A stretch of DNA of 64,000 bases. Source: CALINF01 sp039990395 (GTDB taxonomy: Bacteria > Pseudomonadota > Gammaproteobacteria > Pseudomonadales > Halieaceae). The DNA lies in contig JBDXFZ010000146.1 in assembly GCA_039990395.1 (NCBI GenBank), forward strand, positions 1,488,001 through 1,552,000. Reading direction: 5' to 3'. Each line of letters opens with the position of its first letter. Position 1 is the first letter of the stretch. The position numbers were made by a program, and so were the translations under genes. Below the pieces are notes generated by a model. It ran no database searches, was not told the origin of the DNA, and saw only the letters and a list, made by a program, of their open reading frames with translations. This document shows, in pieces, positions 49,186-58,256 of the stretch.

Positions 49186-50230
49186 TGCCGTTGCCACTCC
49201 CTTTATCCCCTTGTGTGTATTCCACCAGTTCCGCTAGCACTGCTGTCGCATAGCCGCCTGCCCCCAGACTGAACTCAATGGTAAGTGTGTCATCATCACA
49301 AAACTGCCAGCAAAAGTCATCCGCAAGCAGTCTTGCTGCACGATACGAAAGCTCAAGCTGCTTAGTTTCCAAAAAACTGCACGTTAGCTGCTGTTCACGC
49401 AATGTGTTGGCCTGCCGCGCGTGAACTTCCGCACTCGCTACCGGTGTGCCCACGCCCCACAATGGCAGCGCCGGATTAATATCCCCTTCGATTGCTCGCC
49501 GCTGCATCACCTCATCTGCCTCGACACAGAGAAACACGCTTCGGCTTCCTTGCAACTGGCATGCATCGCCAGTCGCGGGTATCGCGAAAGTACCCTCATC
49601 CACTCTCTCAGCCAAAAGCTGATTGAACAACTCAGCCCGAAGAGCCGAAAGGAACAGACTGCGACGGTTGCGACTGATCCGGCGGCCACCGCCATCACGC
49701 CATGCTTTAGCCTGAGCAAGAGTCGACCCTTCACGCCCAAAGCGTTGTTCGCCAAAATAGTTCGGAACGCCCCGCTGCTTAATGGACGCCAAGCGCTGCT
49801 CCAATGATTCGCGACCACCGGTTAACCCGCGCAGTGTCAATGTGAAGCGGTTGCAGCGGTGCACACCGCGCTTGAGCTTACGTAGATGTCGGCGGCAATC
49901 TAATATTTTGACGTTGCTTCCAACCTCCAACTGGCTCCAGTCAGGTTCTGCTTTCCCCGCCATGCGAACACTGATCCACTGTGACGTGAGGGCGTTGCGA
50001 TCTTTCAAGCCACTGTAGCCAATGTCTGAGCGATCGATTCCACTTAGCTGACCTACCCGCGCGACGAGGTCAAGCGTGTTAAGACCTTGCTTCTCAAGAT
50101 GAAGAAAGACGTGCTCACCTTCGCCCTCAGGATCGAAGCCCAACTGTTCACGGACAATAAAGTCCCGGGGCTGGGTTCTCACGTAGGCAGTACCGATCGG
50201 GCTACCCAGAGAGCGTGGCAAAGGCATCAT
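49172..50230 (-). CDS. truD: tRNA pseudouridine(13) synthase TruD
   Basis: It makes pseudouridine 13 in tRNA-Glu and others. The 352-residue protein has the catalytic Asp in GYSGLKDRNALTSQWIS (about 73-89) and the TRUD insertion domain. NYFGEQRFGREGSTLAQAKA (about 157-176) is a second signature. The N-terminal EQLGFDPEGEGEHVFLHLEK also fits. The ATG overlaps the ispF stop by four bases (ATGA). The order ispD-ispF-truD is standard in gammaproteobacteria. Confidence 0.96.
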   Translation of the reverse strand: MMPLPRSLGSPIGTAYVRTQPRDFIVREQLGFDPEGEGEHVFLHLEKQGLNTLDLVARVGQLSGIDRSDIGYSGLKDRNALTSQWISVRMAGKAEPDWSQLEVGSNVKILDCRRHLRKLKRGVHRCNRFTLTLRGLTGGRESLEQRLASIKQRGVPNYFGEQRFGREGSTLAQAKAWRDGGGRRISRNRRSLFLSALRAELFNQLLAERVDEGTFAIPATGDACQLQGSRSVFLCVEADEVMQRRAIEGDINPALPLWGVGTPVASAEVHARQANTLREQQLTCSFLETKQLELSYRAARLLADDFCWQFCDDDTLTIEFSLGAGGYATAVLAELVEYTQGDKGSGNGSEQG

Positions 50231-50715
50231 GTACTAGCCAGCGTCTCCAATAGAACGACAGCATGGGCCGCGATGCCCTCTTCTCGCCCTGTGAAACCAA
50301 GCCTCTCGGTGGTCGTTGCCTTCACATTCACTCTATCAATCGGTACGTTCAAATCTGCTGCGAGATGCGCTCTCATTGAGTCAATATGGGTTGCTAGACG
50401 CGGGGTCTGTGCGATGACAGTTGCGTCGACATTGCCCACCTGCCAGTGACCGGCGTGGCAAAGTGCTACTACTTCACGCAGCAATTCACGACTGTCACGA
50501 TCGGCGTGGGCTGCATCGGTATCGGGAAAGTGATGCCCGATGTCTCCCGCAGCAATGGCACCTAGCAAAGCATCGCAAAGTGCATGGATAACCACATCGC
50601 CGTCAGAGTGGGCTTCCAGCCCATGATCGTGTGCTATGCGCACGCCGCCAAGGACAACGTGGTCGCCGGCACCGAAGCGATGTACATCATAGCCATGTCC
50701 AATTCGCATCCCCAT
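50227..50715 (-). CDS. ispF: 2-C-methyl-D-erythritol 2,4-cyclodiphosphate synthase
   Basis: It forms the cyclic diphosphate of the MEP isoprenoid pathway. At 162 residues it has the normal trimer subunit length. The zinc ligands lie in GHGYDVHRF (about 5-13) and a His near 42 (SDGDVVIHALCDALLGA). GDIGHHFPDTD (about 57-67) binds the diphosphate and KATTTERLGFTGR (about 130-142) the nucleotide. The ATG overlaps the ispD stop by one base (TAATG), coupling two steps of the pathway. Confidence 0.97.
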   Translation of the reverse strand: MGMRIGHGYDVHRFGAGDHVVLGGVRIAHDHGLEAHSDGDVVIHALCDALLGAIAAGDIGHHFPDTDAAHADRDSRELLREVVALCHAGHWQVGNVDATVIAQTPRLATHIDSMRAHLAADLNVPIDRVNVKATTTERLGFTGREEGIAAHAVVLLETLAST

Positions 50716-51419
50716 TATCCCGTCTGCTCCTCGTATGATCGCGATAGATAGAACTGCGCCAGTGCCAGATCATCAGGCACCGTCACTTTAATATTGGTAG
50801 GAGATCCTTCTACCAATTGCACCGGATAACCCGCCTGCTCCATGGCCATAGCCTCATCTGTTACTGCGCAGCAATCTTGGCGCGCCTTATTCAGCGCTTG
50901 TGCCAATTGCCCGAGGCGAAACATTTGCGGAGTCTGCGCTCGCCATAATCCATTGCGGTCCAGAGTACCTGTAACCTGTGCTTGTTGGTCGGCGCATTTA
51001 ACAGTGTCGCGCACGGGCTCTGCCAACAAGCCCCCAACACCGCTGTCTAGCACTGCACTCAATAGACGATCCAGATCTTGGGGCTTTACACAGGGACGCG
51101 CCGCATCGTGCACCAGAACCCAGTCATCCTCGCTCGCCATGTCCTGCAACAACGCCAGACCATTGAGCACTGAATCCGAGCGCTCGCTACCGCCAGGTGC
51201 ACGCAGCACACGCTCATCCCGCAGCAGCGGTAAAGCATCGACATAGGGATCATCAGGCTGTAACACCACGACGATCTTGTCCAATGCGAGGCTCGCCAAC
51301 AATGGCCTAAGGCTATGCTCCAATAATGTACAACCCAGTATCGAAAGATACTGCTTTGGCTTCGCCTCACCCATACGCTGGCCGATGCCCGCTGCCGGTA
51401 TCACCACATGGCATGCCAT
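50715..51419 (-). CDS. ispD: 2-C-methyl-D-erythritol 4-phosphate cytidylyltransferase
   Basis: It joins CTP and methylerythritol phosphate. At 234 residues it has the nucleotide-binding start VIPAAGIGQRMGEAKPKQYL (about 6-25), VLVHDAARPCV (about 101-111) and the C-terminal EGSPTNIKVTVPDDLALA (about 208-225), all typical of IspD. It is in the ftsB-ispD-ispF string, two bases after ftsB. Confidence 0.97.
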   Translation of the reverse strand: MACHVVIPAAGIGQRMGEAKPKQYLSILGCTLLEHSLRPLLASLALDKIVVVLQPDDPYVDALPLLRDERVLRAPGGSERSDSVLNGLALLQDMASEDDWVLVHDAARPCVKPQDLDRLLSAVLDSGVGGLLAEPVRDTVKCADQQAQVTGTLDRNGLWRAQTPQMFRLGQLAQALNKARQDCCAVTDEAMAMEQAGYPVQLVEGSPTNIKVTVPDDLALAQFYLSRSYEEQTG

Positions 51420-51421
51420 AA

Positions 51422-51745
51422 CTACGGCTGATCCACTGCTGTATTGGGATCTGGAACGGTAGGTGCGCTCTTATCTTTCTCAACTACCTGATAAAAAACT
51501 TCACCCTCTCGAATGAGCCCCAGTTGCTCCCGGGCACGCTCCTCCACTGCTTCATTACCCGTTTGCAGCTCTAACACCTCTCTTTCGAGAACGGCATTGC
51601 GTAAGGAGAGTTTACGATTCACTTCTGTCTGCTCGACAACCTGCTGTTCGAGCCGACGCTTTTCCGCCAGGCTACCCTCAGCAATCCACAGGCGATATTG
51701 CAACGCCACCAGGATCACAACGAGAATAGCGAGTAGCCAGCGCAC
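51422..51745 (-). CDS. ftsB: cell division protein FtsB
   Basis: A bitopic divisome protein that forms a complex with FtsL and FtsQ and helps activate septal wall synthesis. At 107 residues it has a single N-terminal membrane helix (WLLAILVVILVALQYRLWI, about 3-21). A periplasmic coiled coil follows (about 28-72, EKRRLEQQVVEQTEVNRKLS) and a short conserved region (AREQLGLIREGEVFYQVV). The GTG start has AGGG seven bases upstream, nine bases after eno. The eno-ftsB-ispD order is standard. Confidence 0.95.
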   Translation of the reverse strand: MRWLLAILVVILVALQYRLWIAEGSLAEKRRLEQQVVEQTEVNRKLSLRNAVLEREVLELQTGNEAVEERAREQLGLIREGEVFYQVVEKDKSAPTVPDPNTAVDQP

Positions 51746-51754
51746 GCGCTTACC

Positions 51755-53041
51755 CTAGCGAGTGAATTCGGCCATACCGCGATAGGGCGCTGCGCCGCCA
51801 AGTTCCGCTTCGATGCGCAACAGCCGGTTGTACTTGGCCACGCGATCCGAGCGACACAATGATCCAGTCTTGATTTGGCCTGCTGCTGTTGCCACCGCAA
51901 GATCAGCAATAGTGGTGTCTTCTGTCTCTCCAGAGCGATGGGAAATCACCGCAGTGTATCCTGCAGCCTTAGCCATCGCGATTGCGTCGAGAGTTTCAGA
52001 GAGGCTACCTATTTGGTTGAATTTGATCAGGATGGAATTGGCTACACCCATATCAATACCCTGTTTGAGAATTCGAGTGTTGGTAACAAACAGGTCATCA
52101 CCCACTAACTGAACCTTACTGCCGATTTTTTCGGTCAATAATTTCCAGCCATCCCAATCAGACTCATCAAGGCCGTCCTCAATCGATATAATTGGATGGG
52201 CCTGAGCCAATGCAGCCAGATAGTCCGCGAACCCGGCGCTGTCGAACTGCTTATCCTCCCCAGCCAAGTTGTAAACACCTTCGCTGTAGAATTCAGAAGC
52301 GGCGCAATCAAGCGCCAGCGTGATATCAGAGCCCAGTTTGTAGCCCGCCTTATCTACTGCCACCGCTATCATCTCAAGCGCTGCCTCATTGGAAGGCAGA
52401 TTGGGGGCAAAGCCGCCCTCATCACCCACTGCCGTGTTCAGACCCTCAGCAGACAATACCTTCTTCAAACTGTGAAAAATTTCAGCCCCTGCTCGCAACC
52501 CCTCTGCAAATGTAGGCGCCGTTACTGGCTGCACCATGAATTCCTGAATGTCCACATTGTTGTCGGCATGCTCACCACCATTAAGGATATTCATCATTGG
52601 CACAGGCATGCTCAAAGCGCTGCTGCCATTGAGTTGAGCGATGTGCGCATACAGCGGTTGCTTGGTTGCCTGAGCTGCGGCTTTCGCTGCAGCTAGCGAG
52701 ACAGCCAAAACTGCATTGGCACCAAACTTTGCCTTGTTGTCTGTACCGTCAGCATCGATCATCGCCTGGTCAAGCGCGCGCTGATCGACAGCATCCATAC
52801 CCACCAGCAGATCACGAATCGGTCCATTGACGTTTGCAACCGCGGTTAGCACACCTTTGCCGAGATATCGGCCTTTATCTGCGTCGCGCAGCTCTAGTGC
52901 TTCTCGCGAACCGGTTGATGCGCCAGAGGGAGCACACGCGGAGCCAATCTCTCCGGACGCCAGACTAACTTCCGCCATCACCGTGGGATTTCCACGGGAA
53001 TCCATAACTTCAAATGCCTGTATATCGCCGATTTTACTCAT
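51755..53041 (-). CDS. eno: enolase
   Basis: It interconverts 2-phosphoglycerate and phosphoenolpyruvate in glycolysis and is also a degradosome component in many gammaproteobacteria. The 428-residue length is standard. SRGNPTVMAEV, ASTGSREALELRD and the magnesium-binding SIEDGLDESDWDGW and GDDLFVTN are seen. The C-terminal SHRSGETEDTTIADLAVA is the enolase signature. The frame continues to a TTG at 53050, but the ATG at 53041 behind GGAG gives the conserved MSKIGDI start. Confidence 0.98.
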   Translation of the reverse strand: MSKIGDIQAFEVMDSRGNPTVMAEVSLASGEIGSACAPSGASTGSREALELRDADKGRYLGKGVLTAVANVNGPIRDLLVGMDAVDQRALDQAMIDADGTDNKAKFGANAVLAVSLAAAKAAAQATKQPLYAHIAQLNGSSALSMPVPMMNILNGGEHADNNVDIQEFMVQPVTAPTFAEGLRAGAEIFHSLKKVLSAEGLNTAVGDEGGFAPNLPSNEAALEMIAVAVDKAGYKLGSDITLALDCAASEFYSEGVYNLAGEDKQFDSAGFADYLAALAQAHPIISIEDGLDESDWDGWKLLTEKIGSKVQLVGDDLFVTNTRILKQGIDMGVANSILIKFNQIGSLSETLDAIAMAKAAGYTAVISHRSGETEDTTIADLAVATAAGQIKTGSLCRSDRVAKYNRLLRIEAELGGAAPYRGMAEFTR

Positions 53042-53057
53042 TGCATGCAACTCCGTT

Positions 53058-53100
53058 GTTCAGGTGTTAGTTTTCTATGATTAGAGTGTAGTTCAGGTGT
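53058..53100. repeat. 10-bp direct repeat upstream of eno
   Basis: GTTCAGGTGT occurs at 53058-53067 and again at 53091-53100, a 33-base period, in the 113-base gap between kdsA and eno. It could be a binding site for a regulator of eno; chance is not excluded. Confidence 0.35.
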
Positions 53101-53154
53101 AATCAAGAAAGCGGTCAGTCACGTCCGAGAAGGGGTATGAGCCCTAGGCACGCC

Positions 53155-54006
53155 TTAACTGATTGTCAGTGCAGGCATTCCCTTTATCAGATCGTCGACT
53201 GCTTTCATTTGTTCAAGGAATGGTTCAAGTTGAGCCAAAGGCAGTGCACTGGGGCCATCGCACAATGCTTTATCTGGCTCTGGGTGCGCCTCGAGAAATA
53301 GCCCGGCGAGCCCTACTGCCATGCCCGCACGGGCTAGTTCAGCTACCTGTTCGCGACGTCCTCCAGAGGCAGCACCCATTGGGTCCCTGCACTGTAGCGC
53401 GTGAGTAACGTCAAAGATCAAAGGAACGTTTTCGCAGGACTTCTTCATCACACCAAAACCCAGCATATCGACGACGAGATTGTCATAGCCGAAATTGCTG
53501 CCGCGCTCACAAATAAGCAATTGATCATTACCGCATTCACGAAATTTTTCAGCGATGTTGGCCATTTGAGATGGGCTGAGAAACTGCGGTTTCTTGATAT
53601 TGATGACAGCACCGGTGGCCGCCATAGCCTCTACCAGGTCTGTCTGGCGTGCCAGGAAGGCAGGCAATTGTATGATATCGCACACTGCCGCAGCCGACGC
53701 AGCTTGCTCGGGTGTGTGTACATCCGTGATCACTGGCACGTTGTACTGCGCTTTAACCGCAGCAAGAATTTCAAGCCCCTCTTCCAGCCCTGGACCCCTG
53801 AATGAATGGATCGAGGAGCGATTTGCCTTGTCGTAGGATGCCTTAAACACATAGGGGATCTGCAATCTGTCACAGACTTCGACATAGTGTCCCGCTACGT
53901 CTACTGCAAAGTCACGACTTTCCAGTACGTTCACGCCACCTAGAAGAACAAACGGCAGCGCGTTAGCTATCTGCAAATCAGCAACGCGCACTACTGACTG
54001 GCTCAT
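53155..54006 (-). CDS. kdsA: 3-deoxy-D-manno-octulosonate 8-phosphate synthase
   Basis: It condenses arabinose 5-phosphate with phosphoenolpyruvate to make KDO-8-P for lipopolysaccharide. 283 residues from the ATG at 54006 (GGAG six bases before) is the normal length. FKASYDKANRSSIHSFRGPG (about 55-74), NIKKPQFLSPSQM and FDVTHALQCRDP are substrate-binding blocks. A longer frame to 54072 overlaps pyrG and is rejected. The pyrG-kdsA-eno order is standard. Confidence 0.97.
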   Translation of the reverse strand: MSQSVVRVADLQIANALPFVLLGGVNVLESRDFAVDVAGHYVEVCDRLQIPYVFKASYDKANRSSIHSFRGPGLEEGLEILAAVKAQYNVPVITDVHTPEQAASAAAVCDIIQLPAFLARQTDLVEAMAATGAVINIKKPQFLSPSQMANIAEKFRECGNDQLLICERGSNFGYDNLVVDMLGFGVMKKSCENVPLIFDVTHALQCRDPMGAASGGRREQVAELARAGMAVGLAGLFLEAHPEPDKALCDGPSALPLAQLEPFLEQMKAVDDLIKGMPALTIS

Positions 54007-54052
54007 CGTTTTCTCCACTGTCGATCGCAAACGTGCCATCGGCGAGCCATCA

Positions 54053-55687
54053 TCAGGAGGCCGCTTCAGCATGTGCTAATGCCGCCTCGATGTAGCTTGA
54101 AAACAGCGGATGACCGCCGCGTGGACGCGAGGTGAATTCCGGATGGAACTGGCAGGCCACAAACCACGGGTGCTCTGGCAGCTCTATCATTTCCACCAGC
54201 GAATGATCAGCAGACCAGCCAGCAATACGCATACCGGCATCCTGCAGCTGCTTGATGTAATTGTTATTGATCTCATAGCGATGGCGATGGCGCTCTGTAA
54301 CAGTATCGGTGCCATAAATATCGCGCACCTGACTGGATTCCTCCAACTGACATACTTGCGCCCCAAGGCGCATAGTGCCGCCCATGTCAGAGGCTTCATC
54401 GCGCTGCTCTGTGGAACCGTCGGCGTTTTGCCACTCTGTGATCAGTGCCACGATTGGATGTGGTGTAGAGCGATCCATTTCCGTGGAATGCGCGCCTTCG
54501 AGACCGCACACGTGACGCGCGTACTCTACCAACGCCACGTGCATACCAAGGCATATGCCCAGATAGGGAATATTATTTTCGCGGGCAAACTGTACCGCCA
54601 TGATTTTGCCTTCTACCCCACGATCGCCAAAACCGCCGGGTACGAGTATCGCGTCCATCTCGGCGAGAACTCCGGTACCGTTGCGCTCAACATCCTCGGC
54701 GTCGATATGAGATATATCTACGTGCACTGCTTTTTGCAGGCCAGCGTGGGCCAATGCTTCATTGAGCGACTTGTAGGCATCGAGCAAGTCCATGTACTTA
54801 CCCACCATCGCTACTTTTACGGTGCCACGACGCTCACCCAACTCTTTGGCAAGGACATCGTCCCACTCAGACAGATCGGCCGGCGGACAATCGAGATTGA
54901 AGCGCTCAACCACGAAGTCGTCCAAACCATGAGCGTGCAGCGCCCGGGGAATTCGGTAAATTGTATCGGCATCCAGTAGCGGGATAACCGCCCGCTCTTC
55001 CACGTTAGTGAACAGTGAAATCTTCTTGCAGGCACTGTCTTCAATCTCAACGGTACATCGGCACAGCAGTATGTCCGGCTGCAAGCCGATTGATCGCAGC
55101 TCTTTCACCGAATGCTGGGTAGGCTTGGTTTTAATCTCGCCTGCCGTAGAAATGTACGGCACGAGTGTCAGGTGCATCAGGAGTGCCCTGCTGGAGCCCA
55201 GCTCTACCTTAAGCTGCCTCGCGGCCTCCAGGAACGGTAGGCCTTCGATATCACCCACGGTACCGCCGATCTCAACGATGGCAACATCCGCATCACCGGC
55301 ACCAAGAATAACCCGGCGTTTAATCTCATCAGTGATATGCGGAATGACCTGAACCGTGCCGCCGAGGTAATCCCCGCGACGCTCTTTACGCAGCACAGCG
55401 CTATAAACACGGCCCGCCGTAAAGTTGTTGGTCTTGCGCATCGTAGTGCGTGTAAAGCGTTCGTAATGACCCAGGTCGAGGTCGGTTTCTGCACCGTCTT
55501 CAGTAACAAAGACCTCTCCGTGCTGAAACGGGCTCATAGTGCCGGGGTCAACGTTAATGTACGGATCCAGCTTCAGGAGCGTAACCTTGAGGCCCCGAGC
55601 CTCCAAAACGGCAGCCAGAGATGCGGCTGCAATCCCCTTACCCAAAGAGGAAACCACACCACCTGTGACGAAAACATAACGCGTCAT
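54053..55687 (-). CDS. pyrG: CTP synthase
   Basis: It aminates UTP to CTP using glutamine. The 544-residue protein has the N-terminal synthetase domain (YVFVTGGVVSSLGKGIAAAS, DPYINVDPGTMSPFQHGEVF) and a class I glutamine amidotransferase domain. The latter holds the catalytic Cys in LGICLGMH (about 378-385) and the His/Glu in FHPEFTSRP (about 515-523). It is complete and canonical. It lies 130 bases downstream of tilS on the same strand. Confidence 0.98.
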   Translation of the reverse strand: MTRYVFVTGGVVSSLGKGIAAASLAAVLEARGLKVTLLKLDPYINVDPGTMSPFQHGEVFVTEDGAETDLDLGHYERFTRTTMRKTNNFTAGRVYSAVLRKERRGDYLGGTVQVIPHITDEIKRRVILGAGDADVAIVEIGGTVGDIEGLPFLEAARQLKVELGSSRALLMHLTLVPYISTAGEIKTKPTQHSVKELRSIGLQPDILLCRCTVEIEDSACKKISLFTNVEERAVIPLLDADTIYRIPRALHAHGLDDFVVERFNLDCPPADLSEWDDVLAKELGERRGTVKVAMVGKYMDLLDAYKSLNEALAHAGLQKAVHVDISHIDAEDVERNGTGVLAEMDAILVPGGFGDRGVEGKIMAVQFARENNIPYLGICLGMHVALVEYARHVCGLEGAHSTEMDRSTPHPIVALITEWQNADGSTEQRDEASDMGGTMRLGAQVCQLEESSQVRDIYGTDTVTERHRHRYEINNNYIKQLQDAGMRIAGWSADHSLVEMIELPEHPWFVACQFHPEFTSRPRGGHPLFSSYIEAALAHAEAAS

Positions 55688-55817
55688 GAGAAGCCTTTAT
55701 CTACGCTGTAGTTCTGGACTTACAGGTTTCGATAATTTCAATGCGGAAGAGCACTCTACTCCGCCTCGAGACCTGCAAAAAGATGGGAAATCAGACTAAC
55801 AGAAAGGCCCCGTGAGC

Positions 55818-57170
55818 TCAATCAGAACCGCCAACGGAATTTCGATCCCACTGCATTATTAAACCCGGCTCACCCGGCTCTTTCAGGGCGTCAATACACC
55901 TCCACATACCCCCAACACACACGATTTGGCCTTGTCTTTTAAGCAGGGGAATACGTTCGCGCCACCAAGGCGGAACGCCACATTCTTGCAGCAGTTGCTT
56001 GAGGCTGACGCTGTGAGATCGTCCAACAGGACGGCAGCGTTCACCCCCGCGCCGAAAGTCTACAACCAGTTCCCCTTCAGCTATCTGAATCTCATGGTCC
56101 GTATTGCCCTCAGAAGCCACAGCAATGCGACCTACACCGGCGATCTCTAACCATTCACGGGAAACAATGACTTGTGCATCAGGCGCAACCCAGGCATCTG
56201 TAGGCGCTAGAAACACACCCTCGCGATAGCGTCGCAGAGAAAATGAACGTGTATTCAACACCGGGGCTCCATTCTCATCTGCAGCGAATAACTGCCTGAC
56301 GAATTCAACCAACGCGGACTCATCAGGCATGGGCAGCTGTCTTTCACGCAGCCAGCGGCGTAACGCCTGATGGGCCCGGGAGGTAGTCCGATCAGTCAGG
56401 CTCGCCACACTAAAGCCGGGATCACCCATGAGCGTATATTCTGTTTCCAGCCGCTCATCACTTCCCTCCAGGTCTTGCGCTGCTTGGCCTAAGTGACCTG
56501 CTGCTCGGGTGATTGTCTGACGATACTCGGGCCAGCGTTGTGCCAACAGAGGCAGCACCTGCTTTCGTAAATAGTTGCGATCGAAGCGCTCGTCCTCGTT
56601 CGATGGGTCCTCGATCCAATCGAGCTGATGCCGACGCGCATAGTCGACTAGCTGGTAGCGGGGCCATGGCAATAGCGGGCGTTCAAGCCGGCCTTGTCCT
56701 AACGCGCGAGAAGCGGGCATCGCAGCAAGGCCATGCAGGCCCGCGCCGCGCAACAGTCTCAACAGGAAAGTCTCGGTCTGATCATCCTGATGGTGCCCCA
56801 TAAACAGAATGTCGCCCGCTTGCAGCAGGGCATCGAACGCAGAGTACCTGGCGCGCCTGGCAGCGGCTTCTGGGCCCTCCCCGTCATCTACGACGTCTAC
56901 AACAGGCTCCACGAGGCTCACCTCCCACGAGTGACAGACCGCGCGACAATGCTGCTGCCATGAAGCCGATGGAGTCTGCAACTGATGGTTAACATGCACC
57001 GCAGTCAGCATGGGGGAGGTTTTGGGGTGAGCTCGACAGTACTCGTTGAGTAAGTGCAGGAGCACAGTGGAATCACAGCCTCCACTGAACGCAACATACC
57101 AGCGAGGCGCCGCGGCTAGCGGCTGCAAAATGTCCGTTAGCGCGTCGAGAGTGAGTACTTGATCTGGCAT
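55818..57170 (-). CDS. tilS: tRNA(Ile)-lysidine synthase
   Basis: It changes C34 of the tRNA-Ile CAU anticodon to lysidine, so that it reads AUA. The 450-residue protein has the PP-loop SGGCDS (29-34), MGHHQDDQTETFLLRLLRGA (about 125-144), an insertion domain and the C-terminal TilS domain (FRRGGERCRPVGRSHSVSLK, about 375-394). It is complete and stands between accA and pyrG as in Pseudomonas. Confidence 0.96.
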   Translation of the reverse strand: MPDQVLTLDALTDILQPLAAAPRWYVAFSGGCDSTVLLHLLNEYCRAHPKTSPMLTAVHVNHQLQTPSASWQQHCRAVCHSWEVSLVEPVVDVVDDGEGPEAAARRARYSAFDALLQAGDILFMGHHQDDQTETFLLRLLRGAGLHGLAAMPASRALGQGRLERPLLPWPRYQLVDYARRHQLDWIEDPSNEDERFDRNYLRKQVLPLLAQRWPEYRQTITRAAGHLGQAAQDLEGSDERLETEYTLMGDPGFSVASLTDRTTSRAHQALRRWLRERQLPMPDESALVEFVRQLFAADENGAPVLNTRSFSLRRYREGVFLAPTDAWVAPDAQVIVSREWLEIAGVGRIAVASEGNTDHEIQIAEGELVVDFRRGGERCRPVGRSHSVSLKQLLQECGVPPWWRERIPLLKRQGQIVCVGGMWRCIDALKEPGEPGLIMQWDRNSVGGSD

Positions 57171-57202
57171 TGTCCGGGCGCCTATCCCGGTGATGAATTC
57201 GG

Positions 57203-58150
57203 CTAGTTGCCGTACGACATCAAACGCGCGTAGCGTTTGTTGAGCATGTCTTCCAGCGGTAGGCTCTCCAACTGGTCCAACTGCTCAATAATGTGAGATT
57301 TAATACGCTCTGCCATCATCTCCGGGTTGCGGTGAGCACCCCCAAGAGGTTCTTCAATCGTGGCGTCAACAATATCCAAATCCTGCAAAATAGTAGAGGT
57401 CACCCCCATGGCCTCCGCTGCGTCTGGCGCATTCTCAGAGCTTTTCCAGATGATATTGGCGCACCCTTCAGGGGAAATGACAAAGTAGGTAGAGTACTGC
57501 AGCATCGCCAAGTGGTCGCCAACACCAATACCCAGCGCGCCGCCAGAGCTGCCTTCGCCGATTACAACGCAAACAATGGGCGTCGCGAGTCGTGACATAA
57601 CCGCTAGATTCTGTGCGATAGACTCACTGATGCCACGCTCTTCCGAGTCGATACCAGGGTAGGCCCCCGGTGTGTCAATCAGAGTGACGACGGGCATCTT
57701 GAACCGCTCCGCCATTTCCATCAGCCGCAACGCCTTACGATATCCTTCCGGCTTTGGCATACCGAAGTTGCGCAGCACCTTGTCTTTGACGGCGCGGCCT
57801 TTCTCCTGACCGATAACCATCACGGGGCGGTCGCCCAATCGTGCAACCCCGCCGACAATTGCCCTGTCGTCGCCGAAATGCCTGTCGCCATGCAGCTCAT
57901 CGAATTCAGTAAAAATACGGGGGATATAATCGAGGCTGTAGGGCCGCAGCGGGTGGCGGGCAACTTTTACGATGTCCCATGCGCTGAGGTTCGAGTAGAT
58001 TTTCTCCGTCAGCTTGGTGCTCTTCTGCCGCAGAGTGTCGATTTCCTGGCTGATATTAATTTCAGCATCGGACCCCACCAGTTGCAGCTCTTCGATCTTG
58101 ACCTCAAGCTCAGCAATGGGTTGTTCGAAATCGAGATAATTGGGATTCAT
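57203..58150 (-). CDS. accA: acetyl-CoA carboxylase carboxyltransferase alpha subunit
   Basis: With AccD it transfers CO2 from carboxybiotin to acetyl-CoA, the committed step of fatty-acid synthesis. 315 residues is typical. The N-terminus (NYLDFEQPIAELEVKIEELQ), YIPRIFTEFDELHGDRHFGD and the oxyanion block GEGSSGGALGIGVGD are family marks. It is monocistronic-looking, 106 bases after oadB on the same strand and 32 bases before tilS. Confidence 0.98.
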   Translation of the reverse strand: MNPNYLDFEQPIAELEVKIEELQLVGSDAEINISQEIDTLRQKSTKLTEKIYSNLSAWDIVKVARHPLRPYSLDYIPRIFTEFDELHGDRHFGDDRAIVGGVARLGDRPVMVIGQEKGRAVKDKVLRNFGMPKPEGYRKALRLMEMAERFKMPVVTLIDTPGAYPGIDSEERGISESIAQNLAVMSRLATPIVCVVIGEGSSGGALGIGVGDHLAMLQYSTYFVISPEGCANIIWKSSENAPDAAEAMGVTSTILQDLDIVDATIEEPLGGAHRNPEMMAERIKSHIIEQLDQLESLPLEDMLNKRYARLMSYGN

Positions 58151-58256
58151 GGCGGTGACAACTCGCTATTGAGATGGCCGACAGTGTACAAAAATATGCT
58201 GCGCGCTACCAATATGCGCCTGCACTTACTCTAAGCCGTGTTGATCATCTGACGAA

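Noticed and set aside
53155..54072. Longer kdsA frame starting at 54072
   Set aside because: The first 22 codons overlap pyrG and are not part of the conserved protein; GGAG before the ATG at 54006 fixes the start.
54110..54979. A 289-codon rightward open frame antisense to pyrG
   Set aside because: The opposite strand encodes canonical CTP synthase throughout; the composition of this frame is that of a shadow.
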